Positions 11,886 through 23,960 are shown, numbered from the stretch's first letter. The stretch is DNA of 64,000 nucleotides from Notamacropus eugenii (GCF_028372415.1 NC_092875.1:147034856-147098855); one strand, 5' to 3'. Notes: generated from the letters alone by a model not told the origin. Program-made: numbers and translations.

Positions 11886-12269
11886 ACTTGGAATTTTGTA
11901 ATAACGCAAAAACTTCTTATAAAAAAAAAAAATCCCAAAGGTGGTTCTCAAGGCAAAATGCCTTCCACACTCAGAGAAAGAAATATGGAAGTCACTCACA
12001 AAATGTAGCAGATCATGTATGTATATGTGTATGTGTTTGTGTATCATGTTCTGATTTATTATACGATTTCTTTCATTTATTTTAGTCTGACTACATAGCA
12101 TGACTATAGTGAAAATATACTCAATAGGAAAGTATATGTAGAATCTATACAGAATTGTATGCAGTCGTGGGGAGGGAGGGGGGTTGTGGGGGGTAGGTGC
12201 GGGGGGGGGGGATAAAATCTCAATTGTATGGCAGTGATTGTTAAACATTAAAAAATAATAAAAAAAAAG
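10873..12269 (+). mobile_element. 5'-truncated L1 LINE, young insertion
   Basis: About 1.4 kb L1 inserted in the L2 and flanked by exact 17-base duplications (10856-10872, 12270-12286). It begins inside ORF2, carries the whole ORF2 C-terminus without a stop, then a 3' UTR with a G-rich tract (12169-12211) and an A-rich end with AATAAA near 12257. The perfect duplication and open frame point to a recent event. The truncated 5' end means it cannot move on its own. Confidence 0.95.
12169..12211 (+). other. G-rich tract in L1 3' UTR
   Basis: At least six runs of three or more G in 43 bases, able to form a G-quadruplex. A G-rich 3' UTR tract is a known trait of mammalian L1. Confidence 0.8.
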
Positions 12270-12496
12270 AAAGAAAGCAGGCTTTGAGATGAATCTTGAA
12301 GGAATCCAGGAAAATGAAAAAGTACAGACAAGGAGTGGGCATTTCCGATATGAATGAGGCAACAATCAATACAAGGGGGGAAATGGGGTGTTATGTGTGA
12401 GCAAGAGTGAGTAGGCTTGCTTGATCTTCCTTTTTGCCCCCTACATAGTTTTTTAAGTCCTTTATTATGATCATCATATGACACACTGCCTTTCAT

Positions 12497-12725
12497 GAGA
12501 AGCAGCCTAATATAGTGGATATATTAGCCAGCCATGGAGTAAAAAAAAAATCTGGGTTCAAGTCCTGTCCCTAACATATGTTATCTGCATGATGCTTAAA
12601 TGATTGGTGCCTTTGGTCAACTCTCTAAGACTAATAATTGAGGAACTGTCAACAATCTGCATTTGTAAAAGGATTTTCCTTACCAAGAGGTCCCCACACT
12701 GAGAAGATCACTGGTCTGTTGTTTT
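12497..12725 (+). repeat. SINE (family with AACTCTCTAAGACTA tail)
   Basis: Head AAGCAGCCTAATATAGTGGA, TCTGGGTTCAAGTCCTGTCC, then CAACTCTCTAAGACTAATAA and GAAGATCACTGGTCTG. Related copies: 31455-31690 and 40090-40330. Confidence 0.7.
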
Positions 12726-14484
12726 GGGTTTTTTTAAGTATTCATCATAAGGTCATACTGTGCTTTAGGCTTCCTGAGGCTATTAATAAAGGGCCTGGTC
12801 ACTTTTTTGTATCTGTCCTCAGTTACATGACTTCTGCTCTATCTCTTATACATGCCCCCTTTAAATGTCAAATATTAAGTAAATTCTCTGTTTATTCACA
12901 TTATCCTCTTTGGCCACTCCCTCTTTCCCTCTTCATTAGTATCCATTATAACCATCAACATATTTTCCTTTTAGAGAGCCTCCCGTTCCTCCTGAGCTGG
13001 CTTTACTTTTAAAGTCTCACACCATGGGATATTCCCTGTCTCTGAACCTGGAATCCACTCCTACATGTTGTCTCCTTATTAGTCACAAACTTTTAGATGG
13101 CATGATCATTGTCTCTTGAAGTTCCTGACATCTCCTCTGTCAACTGGTTCCTCCTAATTAATCAGAATCAGTTTAGCAGTCTCCCTTCATCACTGCCTCT
13201 ACTTTCAGAAAGATGAAACACATACATATATGAAGGTACAAGAAGCCCAGCTCTCCAAATTATAATTCATAAGCCAGAGAGCAAAGATGGGTGGAAGGTT
13301 TGTGGTTTATGCCCCTTCCCCCACCCCCACTAATTTACCATTCACATCTGGCAATGGAGACCCCTTGGTCTCTGAATATTAGGAAGCTATGACTGACGCC
13401 TTATGGCATCTTAAGGACTGACAGAAAAGTTGTAATGTGGTCAATTCGAGTTACACCAAGAGTTCTATACCCCCAATGAGTAAAGTACCAGACTGTTAGA
13501 TCCAATAATCTATGTTCAGAATAGTACTCACTAACCCTGCTTCTGAATTTATTCTCCCAAAAAAGATACCAAGTTCCTACAACAGGTGACTCTCAGATGC
13601 CCAACTCAGCCCAGTTCTAAGTTAGAGTGGGCATCCTGGTAATTGCATGGAGAACCTCCAGACTAGGAGAAAAGAAAGGAAACTGAAGAGGACAAAGGAT
13701 GGAAAATTAAGGGGGGAAAGTTTCCAGGTGTTGAAGCCCTGGCGTTTATATAATAGTTAAACCTAGAAATGTAACAAGGCTAATCTTGGTCATTGATTGG
13801 ATGTAGAACATGAAGTACCTCTTTGCAGCTGCCTGGATGAGGAGACAGTGAGGCATAGGGGAATACAGGTGATGAGCAGAATGTTACACTGCAAGAGGAG
13901 AAGTTTGTCGAACTTGAAGCTACACTGCTGTTGGCTCTGATACAGTTTCAATCAGAGGTGAAAGCCATGCACCGCCAAGACCTAAGAATGTGCTTTGAAT
14001 TGAAGGGCACAGCCTAAGCCAAGAGTCTTTGGAATCTGAGCCAGGAATTGAGCAGGGCCTCCGCCGGGGAGATTTTGGAGAAGAGGAAGGGATGGGACTG
14101 AGCTTCAGGGAGGAGGGGCAGAGACAGGGCATATATCAGGGGAAAGAGAGAGAAGCCTGGGGTAAGGCAAAAGATTGCACTAGGAAATCTGTCCTTGGAA
14201 AGGTAGAGGGAAAGAGGCGGACTGTTTGACAATACACTGAAGATATGGAAACATATTGTAAGTCGGGAGACAGTTTGAGCCGTGGCACGATGCGTGAATT
14301 CCCTGGGAAGCTGCAGATAATATTTCCTGCCGCAAAATCTGGTGGCCAGATTGGAAACATGTGTTCCAAGACAATTCCTTGAGATTTTCTGTTGAAGTTT
14401 AAGAAAATGAATAAAATAGATGACTTTTAATGTTCTTTTGGGGAAGAATCAAAAAAAGGACTGCCTTGTGCTAGTAAAATCAAG
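12726..14484. other. No recognised gene; mostly unassigned
   Basis: Nearly 1.8 kb without a supported exon. A pyrimidine-rich stretch at 12880-13020 may be a decayed L2. Overlapping open frames on both strands at 13920-14374 lack any recognisable domain, and their starts are mostly non-ATG. Confidence 0.4.
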
Positions 14485-14605
14485 AATTCAATTCAACATT
14501 TATTGAATACCTACTATGTGCAAGGAACTGTCCTAGGTGGTAGGAATACAGAGAAAAAATCAAAACAGTCTTTGCCTTCAAGGAGTCTACACTCTAATTG
14601 GAGGT
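14485..14605 (-). repeat. L2 LINE 3' end
   Basis: AATTCAACATTTATTGAATA, CCTACTATGTGCAAGGAACT, then TTCAAGGAGTCTACACTCTA. Confidence 0.75.
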
Positions 14606-14619
14606 TATTAATGTTACTC

Positions 14620-14624
14620 TGTGT

Positions 14625-14664
<40 letters not shown>
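14620..14664. repeat. (TG)n microsatellite
   Basis: About 22 TG units with one TATG interruption, immediately after the L2 fragment. Confidence 0.95.
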
Positions 14665-14665
<1 letters not shown>

Positions 14666-15515
14666 TTCTGAAAGAATTTGACCAAAGATTCTTTAGCACT
14701 GAACTAGTTACTTTTGGGGGCTTTCATCTTATGTATTACAGCATTTTCTAACAGACAGGGGATAGCTCTTGTCAGTGGCCACACAAAGTTGAAAAATATA
14801 AGATACAGTGTGTATTTAAAGGTTTGTTTCATCTATGTTCCTTCACAATGAAATGACCCTCCCAAATTTCAAGATTTTACAGGAGAAATAGTCACCAAAA
14901 AAGCGTTAAAGCCATGTAATTATGGTTCATATATGGGCCAATTTGTAACTTACCCAAGCAACCTCCTTGGACCATCAAAAAATTAACATAAAAACCTTAT
15001 TAACAAGTATTATGGTCTTATTTTACACATTATTTTATGATGTAGAACTATATAAATGGAATCTATAATAGGCTTCTTTGCTTTGGCTTCAGAAATAGGC
15101 TATGGAGAAGTACAAGAAAAAGTTTCTTGATTTTCTACTAGAGGCTCTAGATCAGCAATATGTCCTCTGGAATTACATCTTCCCTCTAAATATCTCTTGG
15201 ATTTTCTGGAAGTATGTTTTTCTGGGTAAATAATTCTAACATCCAGTGGGTTAACCTACATTTCAAGTTGTGTGATGCTGCAAGCTGTCACTAGACTGCA
15301 ACTGGGCACCAGGGCCAAGTGGAGAGTAGCTTACATTAAGGGGGTAGCCTGACGGTTCCCAGAGATGATTTGTCTGGGCCTGAGAAAGGATTCCACTTTA
15401 TTTCTAAGAAATCAAAGAGCAACCCAATAGAAGTAAACTAGGGAAGATGCTAAGGGGAAATAGCATTGAGAAATACTAATAGAGACCTAACTAAGGTGGG
15501 AGGACTCAACCTTCC
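14665..15515. other. No recognised gene or repeat
   Basis: Intron sequence; I recognise no exon or transposon. Confidence 0.45.
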
Positions 15516-15519
15516 ATGA

Positions 15520-15690
15520 GCATTGGCATTGGAGTCTGGATGACCTGCATCAGGTTCTGTACCAGACACTTACCAGCTTCGTGACCCTAGGCAAATCTCT
15601 CAATCTATCTGGGTCTCATTTGTAAAATTAAGTAACTGTACTCAGTTACCTTTAAGGTCCCTGGCACCTTGAAACCTATGATCTTATGAT
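15520..15690 (+). repeat. MIR-type SINE
   Basis: GCATTGGAGTCTGGATGACC, CACTTACCAGCTTCGTGACC, and a CCTTGAAACCTATGATC end. Confidence 0.65.
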
Positions 15691-15699
15691 CCACTCTGT

Positions 15700-16670
15700 T
15701 GTTTTGTCATTTAGAACTTGTTGCTATTATGTTCGGTGCCTTACTTCTCCTTCCCTGGCTGCCCACATACTTTGACACTTCCCTCTTTTGCTTCAGCTCC
15801 ATCACTTAACATAATGCCTGGCACATAGTAGGTACTTAATGCTTGTAGACTCTATCCTTCAGAACTCCAAAAGGGCCCATCTTCATAAACCCTTTTTCAA
15901 TTACCCCACTTCGGCAACAGAGTTTAGCAAGTACCCATTAGTAGATTGTCTCATTTGTGAAAGTTTTGTTGCCCCCAATTAGATTATGAGTTCTTTCAGG
16001 ACGGTAACAACACTTTATAGAATTATATAACCTCCTAATTGTTCTCCCTGCCTCAAGTGTCTCCCCTCTCCAACATATCCTCCCTGTCATTGCCAAACTG
16101 ATATTCCTAAAGCACAGGTCTGACTATGTGTTATGTCCCTGCTCAAGCAGCTACAGTGGCTCCCACTAGAGGATAAAATCTAAATCTTTCATTTTGTATT
16201 TAAAATCCTCTGCAATTTGGTTCTCTCTTGCCTTTCCATGGTTCTATACATTACTCCCTTTCATGTACTCTATTACCCAACCAAATTTGCCTATTTACTG
16301 TTACCTAAACTTGGCTTTCCATCACCCAGTTCTGTGCCTTTTGCTCCATGTAATTCACTAGAGATATCTGTCTTGAATCTCCTCTATATACTCACCTTCT
16401 TCTGCCTGTTGGAATCCCTAGCTTCTTTCAAAGTGGAACTCTCATGCTATTGCCTACAAAAAGCTATCTCTAATCAATCTATTTGCTACTGCTCTATGCG
16501 CCCCCCGCCCAGAAAGGATTTGCCTTGTACTTACTGTGAATATTTTGCATTTTTTTTTTACTGTGTGCATGTTTCTACCCCCAAATAGGAAGTAAACTCC
16601 TCAAGCGCAGCAATCCTCTCATTTTGGTCTTTGCCTTGTTAGTATCTAATGGCTTTGATCAGTAAGAGTA
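15700..16670 (+). repeat. L2 LINE 3' fragments
   Basis: Two sense pieces. One ends with AATGCCTGGCACATAGTAGG at 15810-15830. The longer (about 16020-16670) reads CTCCAACATATCCTCCCTGT, CTAAAGCACAGGTCTGACTA, GGCTCCCACTAGAGGAT and TTTAAAATCCTCTGC in consensus order. The plus-strand open frame 16217-16588 is its decayed ORF end. Confidence 0.75.
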
Positions 16671-16755
16671 TTGTGCAACTTGACAAATGCAATTCAGTGT
16701 GCTTTTCTTCCTCCATTCAGTTCTGGACCTAGCTCATTGTCTATCTACACTCGAG

Positions 16756-17049
16756 CAGTGCTTCTTAAAATGTGGGTCATGACCCTATATGGAGTCATGA
16801 AAAAATTTGGCAACAGTAAAAGATTTCTGAACATGCACTCACCAAAAATTAATTCAAAATCAAACGTGTAATGAATCTAAGGTGCTTTCGGCAGGGCTTG
16901 CTCATGTTGCATCTTACAATTTCACTACAGTCTTCTGAAGGCAAAGCATGCATATTTTGTGCTGTGTGTGCCCTCAGACCATGCAACACCACTAAACATT
17001 GCTAAAACATGAAAAGGGGTCATGAGTGGGAAAAGTTTAAGAAGCCCTG
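16756..17049 (+). mobile_element. Non-autonomous hAT-like DNA transposon
   Basis: 294 bases bounded by terminal inverted repeats: left CAGTGCTTCTTAAAATGTGG, right end reversed CAGGGCTTCTTAAACTTTTC (13 of the first 14 match). GGGTCATGACCC and GGGGTCATGAG lie inside the ends. No transposase. I could not find a clean 8-base duplication. Confidence 0.65.
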
Positions 17050-17329
17050 ATCTATAATGTGTGCCCAAATGCCAAATTCTGATGGACTAATCCAATTAAT
17101 GGACTCATTATTAATTATTATTAACTCATTATTATTAATTGGTTCATAATTTAGGTATCATGTATTCCTTATTCATGTGGTTTTTACTGAGTGGACTGGT
17201 CAGTGATCTCTCTTAAGCCTCCATAGTGTCCCTGGGTTCAATGCAGTCATGCCAATGTCATCCACAAACCAGAGCAATAAGAAAACCTTGCCATCTGTCA
17301 GGAGTCCTCTTTCCATCAAATCTGAATTG

Positions 17330-17440
17330 AACAAACATTTATTAAGCACCTACTATGTACAAGACTGCATCCACTGGCTGGGTGACCCTAGGTAAGTCAT
17401 GTAATTTCTTAGTCCTCTACACCAGAAATCAATGTCAAAT
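17330..17440 (-). repeat. Short L2 3' end with SINE remnant
   Basis: CAAACATTTATTAAGCACCT and ACTATGTAC, then a SINE-like GGGTGACCCTAGGTAAGTCA on the other strand. Confidence 0.55.
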
Positions 17441-18685
17441 ACTCAGCTAGTAGAGCAGACCACTCAGAGTATAGGGCAAATCAGATTAAAGTGTACAATT
17501 GGGAAATATTTAAATAGTAATACATAGAGAAAAAAAATTTAAAGTAATGCCAAGCTAAATTTTCCTGTATCCCTGTATCCTCTGCCCAGGCCTATATCTA
17601 CCTCAGTTTAGGAGACAAAAACAAATTAAAGTTCTGAGTCTTAGTCATGAAATAGTTCTCTCATCCCCAGGCCACTGAAGATAGACTTGGTTTCCTAGTT
17701 CAGGAGTTAGGTCAGTTAATGGCAAAGGAACCTAGTCTCTCTCAAAGCTTCAAGGCATGTGTTAGGGCTGAGGGGGGCAGGAAGCACAGATTGTTGCCCT
17801 TAGAGCCACATAAATTAGACTACTGTGCCTCCACATCTCCATGTTATTATCAAGTACACAAGTATGATGGCTAGGCTAAGTGAAAACCCTCTCCCCCCCT
17901 TATTCTTCCAGGGTCTTCCGATACTATTCACGTCCTTTGGGTCCCTCTTTCTCACATTATCTCTCTCCCATTGCAGGATATGGCCTTCACATCCAAGGGA
18001 AATCCAGTGTATGATGGTGCCTTTCACTAAGGTTCTGCTGTTAACTCCATGAGTCAGTCAGAATAGAAAGCTGTGGTTAAGAATTCCAGTGGCAAGCAAG
18101 CTGACAAAGATTGATTTCAGCCATAGAATAGGTAAATCTGCTAGTTATATCAATGAAAGGCAAAAGGGAGTTTTTAACAGCTTACCCCAGTCAGACAGGA
18201 AAGAGCAAAAGAAAACACAGTATAGATACATATACATGTACATATATACATATGCCTCACTGCTATTCAAGGTCAAAATATAAGCAACAGCAGCGATGCT
18301 CAAACTTTTTGCAGCATTAAAGCCCACTTTATTTTTCAAAACTTGTATTGATTCCTTTTTTATGTCACTTCATTTACAAATATATTCTTCCTTTTCCTAT
18401 GCAGAGATATATCCTTTATAATAAATAATTTTAAAAAAAAAGAAGTGGGGTGGAGGAGGCAGCTCAAAAAACTACATTAAATGGGTCTGACCACATATAT
18501 AATATTCAGCAGCAGGGGGCCCATGCCTCTGCAAAGAAGGGATGAAAGTGAATTCTTCTCCATAGCTAAGCTTGGTCATTACAATTACATAGTTAAAACC
18601 CTTTATTTCAAATAAAATTTCCACAGGGCCATTGTTGTAACACAGTTTTAATAATGTTTAAAACTAAATGGCTACCTCCTGAAGG
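17441..18685. other. No recognised gene or repeat
   Basis: Intron sequence with a short TACATATACATGTACATATA tract near 18229. Open frames on both strands at 17815-18052 show no domain. Confidence 0.45.
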
Positions 18686-18689
18686 AGGA

Positions 18690-18940
18690 ATGTGGCACTG
18701 TGCAAAGAATCCCAGACCAGAAATCAGGAAACACCCCTTACATATGAAACAGGTATGTGACCCAAAAAGTTACTTAATCTCTCTATGCCTCAGACTTCTC
18801 ATCTGCAAAATGGAGATAATACCCATGATTCTTGTCTCATCTTATTGTTGGGAATATCAAATGAAATAATGCATGTAAAGTGCATGCAAATACAATCCTT
18901 AACATGCTACATGAATGTCAGCTATCATTAGTGGCACCAA
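18690..18940 (+). repeat. MIR-type SINE
   Basis: CACTGTGCAAAGAATCCCAG, ATCTCTCTATGCCTCAGACT, TCTCATCTGCAAAATGGAGA, ATTGTTGGGAATATCAAATG. Confidence 0.75.
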
Positions 18941-18957
18941 ATTTTAAAAGCTGATTT

Positions 18958-18960
<3 letters not shown>

Positions 18961-18994
<34 letters not shown>
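18961..18994. repeat. (AC)n microsatellite
   Basis: Seventeen AC units. Confidence 0.95.
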
Positions 18995-18996
<2 letters not shown>

Positions 18997-20285
18997 TTAC
19001 TACATTATTAGTTCTCTTACTGACTTCAAATAAATAAATAAGCACCAAGTGAGTGAATCTCTTTCATTTCTCCCAAACCTGGTTTATTCATCTCAAATTC
19101 ATTAAGTGGAACAGAGAGAGGGCTCTCTAAGAATCCTGGTCACTTTCTTCCTCACCCCGATTTCTCCACTAGAAGAATGGGGATGTATCAATAGATGTGG
19201 CAGTTCAGCCTAAGGCACTATATAATGGAAAAGAAATTTCCTCTACAATCCACTATAAGACTTTGATAGAGGCTAAAAACAAAGAAATGTGAGTTTAAGA
19301 AGACTTTTTTTCCTCCAGGCTTCCTCCCCAACTGTTTTTGGGCAACTCACAGGTACAGTGAGTACAGTAATCGGAGTAATGTGGTCCCCATTCCCACAGA
19401 ACACCTAATGAAAAATGATCAGATAAGAAGAATGAATAAGAAAAAAATGCAGTGAAGAGAAATGAAGATCTGGGGAAAGAGTGGAGAAGTCAGAGCTATC
19501 AGAAGGAGAAGAGAATCTGAGGGGAAAGGAACCCTCTTGAGGCAACAGAAATATGGGAGGAGCTTCAAAGCACAGAGATGATAGAAGAAGAAAAGGAAAG
19601 CAGGGAATATAGAACTCAGAAAAAAAACCACTCCAAAACCCATGGACTGTTTCCAACTTTTGTTCCCAAAGTGTGAGGATGCAAGAGAAGGAACCCTAGG
19701 AATGGGCTTTGTTTGTTTGTTATTACATTAAAGCCAAGGTTTACATTAACCAAATACATGGGGATGTAGCACTGCAATTCTAGAAGACCCCAGTCAGGCC
19801 CCAGTGGCTCAAGCCACCTGAGTCATCAGAATGCAAGTCTTGAGAGCAATGACCACATCATTCTCTACCCACCCCACCCCCATTTAGTGACTTACACATA
19901 GTAGATGCTGAGTTGAGCTGAGTTGAAGGAAATTTTTTCTCCTTCTGCCACCCCCTTTCACCTAGTCTCAGTTTTGAATAAGGAATGAATTGGGGTTCTA
20001 AGGTGAAGGATTCCAGAGTACCTCCAGCTACCTCTCCACTCCAAGCTGTTGGCAGAGTCCAACATAGACAGCAAAGGATATGGGAGTGATTAACCACTGT
20101 TATAATCTACTCCAAGTGAGCCCCCAAGGACCTCTTAGGTTACTTGATGAATCTGCAAGGACCTACAGAATACAATCTGAGAAATACCATTCTACAGAAA
20201 TGAACAAAAAAAATGGTCAGAGAAATGGAAGGAAAGAGAAGAAAAGAAGAATGATCTGGGAGAAACACTGAGAACGATTATATAT
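18995..20285. other. No recognised gene; unassigned
   Basis: Purine-rich at 19430-19600, which opens frames on the minus strand (19405-19656) of low-complexity Ser/Phe/Leu composition. I see no exon. Confidence 0.45.
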
Positions 20286-20289
20286 TAAC

Positions 20290-20430
20290 ATTTGTCAGAT
20301 CGGCAAATTCATATTAATATGATTCTTGCAAAATGATTTCCTTATATTAGCTCATTTTAGCAAAATAACAACCCTGGGAAGAAGATACTATTATTATTTT
20401 CATTTTACAGTAGAGGGCAGAGGTGTGCTG
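20290..20430 (-). repeat. MIR-type SINE 3' half
   Basis: ACTATTATTATTTTCATTTT and ACAGTAGAGGGCAGAGG preceded by ATTAGCTCATTTTAGCAAAA. Confidence 0.45.
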
Positions 20431-20899
20431 GAAGCAGATCCAACCAGCTTCAGATTGTTACATTTTCAGTGTGAGCATTTACACCTTGGAAATTGGCTAA
20501 TGCTCAAATCTGGGCTTGATTTATTGTTTCGTTGATTGTCTAGACTTAAGAAAGTAATGGAGAAAATGTTAATAAGGCTGGCTCACCTTACAATTGTCTT
20601 ACGTATGTGAAACGTGATTCAAATGCAAGTCTTTCAGACTCTAAGCCTAGCTTCTCTGTTACTTATATTAATTTCATGATAGAAAAATATGGTTTGAAAA
20701 AAAAAAAAGAACTTTTCATGCCAAAGACTAGTAATGGGCAAGTCAGTAAACTTTGTCTCAAGGTTTTCTTATCTGTAAAATGAGGATGAATAATACTTAC
20801 AGGATGACCTTCACATATATGGTGGTTGTATAGATAGTACTTTTCCAGCTGGGGTGCTATGGGGTATTCAGGGAAGACTAGCACCTCTGGTGTGGAGGC

Positions 20900-21395
20900 T
20901 TGCCTAGCTCTTTTTAGGACTGCTTATCAAATTTTGGTGTCCACCGGATTCGTCTAACTCTCACCTGTGAGTCCAAGAAGCTGTAGCATGCACAGTAGCC
21001 ACACCTAATAAACCATCTTGGCAGAAGGGCTAAACCAGGTTGAGGGTAACCAAGAGGTCTCAAACCCATCAGTGAGATGGGAGGCATCTATCTCAAACAT
21101 GTGAAGACTTCCCCTGGAGGAACAGATGAGTAAGAACAATTTGTTCCAATGACCATGAAGGCAGCTGAAGCAGGTGCTGTGAAGTACAGAGAGCCTGATT
21201 AGACATCAAAGATGTCAAGGTCATCCACTGCATCCCAAACCATCTCCAGTTGTCATGACTTTTGCCTTGCCACTAGACTCCAATTCTACCTCATTCAAAT
21301 ACGATTTATGCAAGAGTCAAAAGAAACCACCCCAGTAATGTCATTTTTGTCTTTGAGAACAAAGGACAATAACCAACCAACCAATCAAACTTTCC
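20900..21395 (+). repeat. RTE-derived SINE/LINE 3' region
   Basis: About 0.5 kb: CCACACCTAATAAACCATCT, GGTCTCAAACCCATCAGTGA, GACTTCCCCTGGAGGAACAG, ATCCACTGCATCCCAAACC, and the RTE-type end TCTTTGAGAACAAAGGACAA followed by a CCAA-rich tail. Confidence 0.7.
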
Positions 21396-21414
21396 AGGTG
21401 CTATTAATCAGATT

Positions 21415-21680
21415 TGCATCCACAGTGGCACAATGGATAGAGCTGGACCCAGAGTTCAAAAACAGCCTCAGACACTTAATAGTCTTATGACCCTGGACAA
21501 GTCACTTCATCTGTCTACCTCAGTTTTATCTTCTGTAAAAGATGAGGGTAATGATAGCACACATCTCCCAGGATTGTAGTGAGGAAAAAAATGAGATATT
21601 TGTAAAGCACTTTGAAAACTCTAAAGCACTAAATAAATGCTACCTATTATCATCATTATTATAACTATAGTTATAATTAT
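21415..21680 (+). repeat. MIR/CORE-type SINE
   Basis: AGTGGCACAATGGATAGAGC head, CAGCCTCAGACACTTAATAG, CAGTTTTATCTTCTGTAAAA, AAATGAGATATTTGTAAAGC, and a TATTATCATCATTATTATAA end. Confidence 0.8.
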
Positions 21681-22280
21681 CATCCATAGATCACATGGAA
21701 AGTCAATATCTTTTAAGCATTAATCATAACTTGTGATGATTTGGACCTAAGGAAAGTAGGTTTCAACAAACGGTTTTTAATTAAATAATGGAACAGAAAC
21801 TAAATGCGTAGTCTAAAAAATCACATAAAGCAAGTATCCAAGAATGTTCTCAGACAGTCAACAAATCTACTTCAAAAAACTCAAAATATCTTATTTTCTA
21901 GATGTTGAACAGTTTTGCACTGTTTGAGGGCAAAAGGTTTTAGGGCAAAAGATGTCATTTTCTATATGTTAGCATTGATAGTCAAGATCAAGGACATAAA
22001 AGAAGTAAAAAATTCTTTAAAGGCGGCCCTGTAAAGAAATGAGAAACAAAAGGAGTTTCTGGCTATTCAAAAGTAACTAGAATCATTCCAACTTATTTTA
22101 AACTCTAATTGCTACAATGAAACAAAATGCAAGACTAAGCAAGGCAAAAAAAATTGCAATTACAATTTGAAGAAAAGTATGTCGTCTAAAGTTCTACTTT
22201 CCATTTATAGCAATTTATTGACACCATATGACACTTATATGTCCTCAATTTTACATTTTTTCTTGATAACTTTCAATAAT
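21681..22280. other. No recognised gene or repeat
   Basis: AT-rich intron sequence, nothing assignable. Confidence 0.45.
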
Positions 22281-22284
22281 AATC

Positions 22285-22695
22285 AATCGTAGCTAGCATT
22301 TGTACAGTGCCTTAAGGTTTGCAAAGCACTTCATATGTTAACTCATATGATCACTTTTGCTAAAATTTAAGTTCTTTGAAAGTAGGGATTTTTTAAAATT
22401 GTATTTGTCTTCAGAATCTGTCCCAGGACCTACCACAAAATACTGCTTAATAAATATTTGTTGACTTACTGACTGATTAGATTATAGGATAACAGATCTT
22501 GAACATTTTGAAAAAGTTCTCACAGGTGTTGCCTGAAGAAGTCATGAGTGGAAAAAGTTTAAGGAACCCCATTAAACAATCTAGTATAACTCCTTGTTTT
22601 CAGGGAAGGATACTGCTGCCCAGAGAGGCTGAATAACTTGTCTAACATCATAAAGCAGTGAGTTCTGAGATCTGAAAACAGATTTACTGAATCCT
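22285..22695. repeat. MIR, L2 3' end and hAT end in series
   Basis: Reversed MIR 3' part (22285-22350, AGTGCCTTAAGGTTTGCAAA). Sense L2 end (22360-22480, GCTTAATAAATATTTGTTGA). A hAT-like right end (22505-22572, GTCATGAGTGGAAAAAGTTT) matching the element at 16756-17049. Reversed MIR (22575-22695, CTGCTGCCCAGAGAGGCTGA). Confidence 0.6.
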
Positions 22696-23155
22696 ATTAG
22701 AAAAAAGGCATAATGTTCTCAAACTTCTAGAAAATCCTGCATTTTATGGCCATTTTTGCTGGTGTGTTTTTTTATCTCTAAAAATATATATTTTCTACTT
22801 TGTTTTGGAGATAGTTTGCTTTTTTTCATTATTTTTCCAGTAGGTTGATTATGCAAACTAAAAAAACAAATGATCAGTTGAGAAATAATTAAATTTTTAT
22901 TTGCAAAAATTCTGAGAGTGTTAGAAATCCCCAAATTATAAAAGTAGTACCCCCAAAAAATCTAAACTAATTTCATGCTGAATTTCATAAGTACAAAAGG
23001 AAACGTTACCTATAACCACAATAATTGACAGTATATACAAATTGATGAATAACAACAACAAAAAAAGGCTGCCAGAGGTTTGTAAGTTTTTTGAAATTTT
23101 AATTCAAATCGTAATTTACATGACAAATATATTAAATCACAGAGCAATAAGCAAC
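22696..23155. other. No recognised gene or repeat
   Basis: AT-rich intron sequence with no assignable family. Confidence 0.45.
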
Positions 23156-23159
23156 ACAA

Positions 23160-23345
23160 TTGATGAATAATTCACATTTAGGTAGAGTTTTACAATTTTC
23201 AAAGTGCTTTAGTCACAGCAACCTGGTGAGATAAGCAATGAAGTCATCATTATCCCTATTTTCCAGATAGAGAGATTGAGGCTTCAAGACACCACAAGCC
23301 CCTGACCACACAGTTAGACAATTTAGAAGTATATCCACCAGCCCT
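23160..23345 (-). repeat. MIR-type SINE
   Basis: TTTTACAATTTTCAAAGTGC, ATTATCCCTATTTTCCAGAT, GACCACACAGTTAGACAATT. Confidence 0.7.
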
Positions 23346-23754
23346 TCATTAGAATGGTTCCACATCTCATTGAAATTTTCATTCTTCTCATTGTTAACCA
23401 AATATAATTGATTGCCACCCTCAGGAACACCCACTCTTCCAAAGGCATATTATAAAAGGCCATGAGGGATCTTTGGTTTTCGAGAGTGCCTCTGACCTAA
23501 ATGCTAACATTACCAATTAATTCCCTAGCTCATCTAATGTAGCAGAAGCTACTACCACTGTTGTTTGATTATACACAAAACCCTCAATTACTGGTCAATT
23601 GGGGTAGCTTTACTGTTTTTCCCCTATATTACATTTTTATATTTTTGAACTGGGATTATAATTGCATTCAAATCCATTGCTAACCTTCTGGTATTTAAAG
23701 CACTAAGGGATTATGCTTCTGCAGAAATGATGCCTCTCAAACTTTCTATCCATC

Positions 23755-23960
23755 ACAGACACTTACTAGCTTATGTGACCCTGAGTAAGTCACTTAACTT
23801 TTATTGGCTACAGATTTCTCATCTGTAAAATAGGGATAAAAATAGCACCTACCTCCTAGGATTGGTGTGAGGATCAAATGAGATAATACTTGTAAGGCAC
23901 TTAGCACAGTTCCTGGCATGCAGTAAGTGCTTAATAAATGCTTTTCTCTCTTTCCCATAC
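23755..23960 (+). repeat. MIR/CORE-type SINE in the inverted-repeat spacer
   Basis: CACTTACTAGCTTATGTGAC, TTTCTCATCTGTAAAATAGG, GCACTTAGCACAGTTCCTGG, GTGCTTAATAAATGC. Confidence 0.8.

Larger units (their letters stand above)
10513..12430 (-). repeat. L2 LINE fragment carrying two younger insertions
   Basis: Reversed L2 3' end (GTCAGTCAATCAAAAAGCAT and onward) runs to 10683, resumes at 10804-10872, and ends at 12287-12430 (GAGATGAATCTTGAAGGAAT). It is interrupted by a SINE (10684-10803) and an L1 (10873-12269), each with a target-site duplication. Confidence 0.8.
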
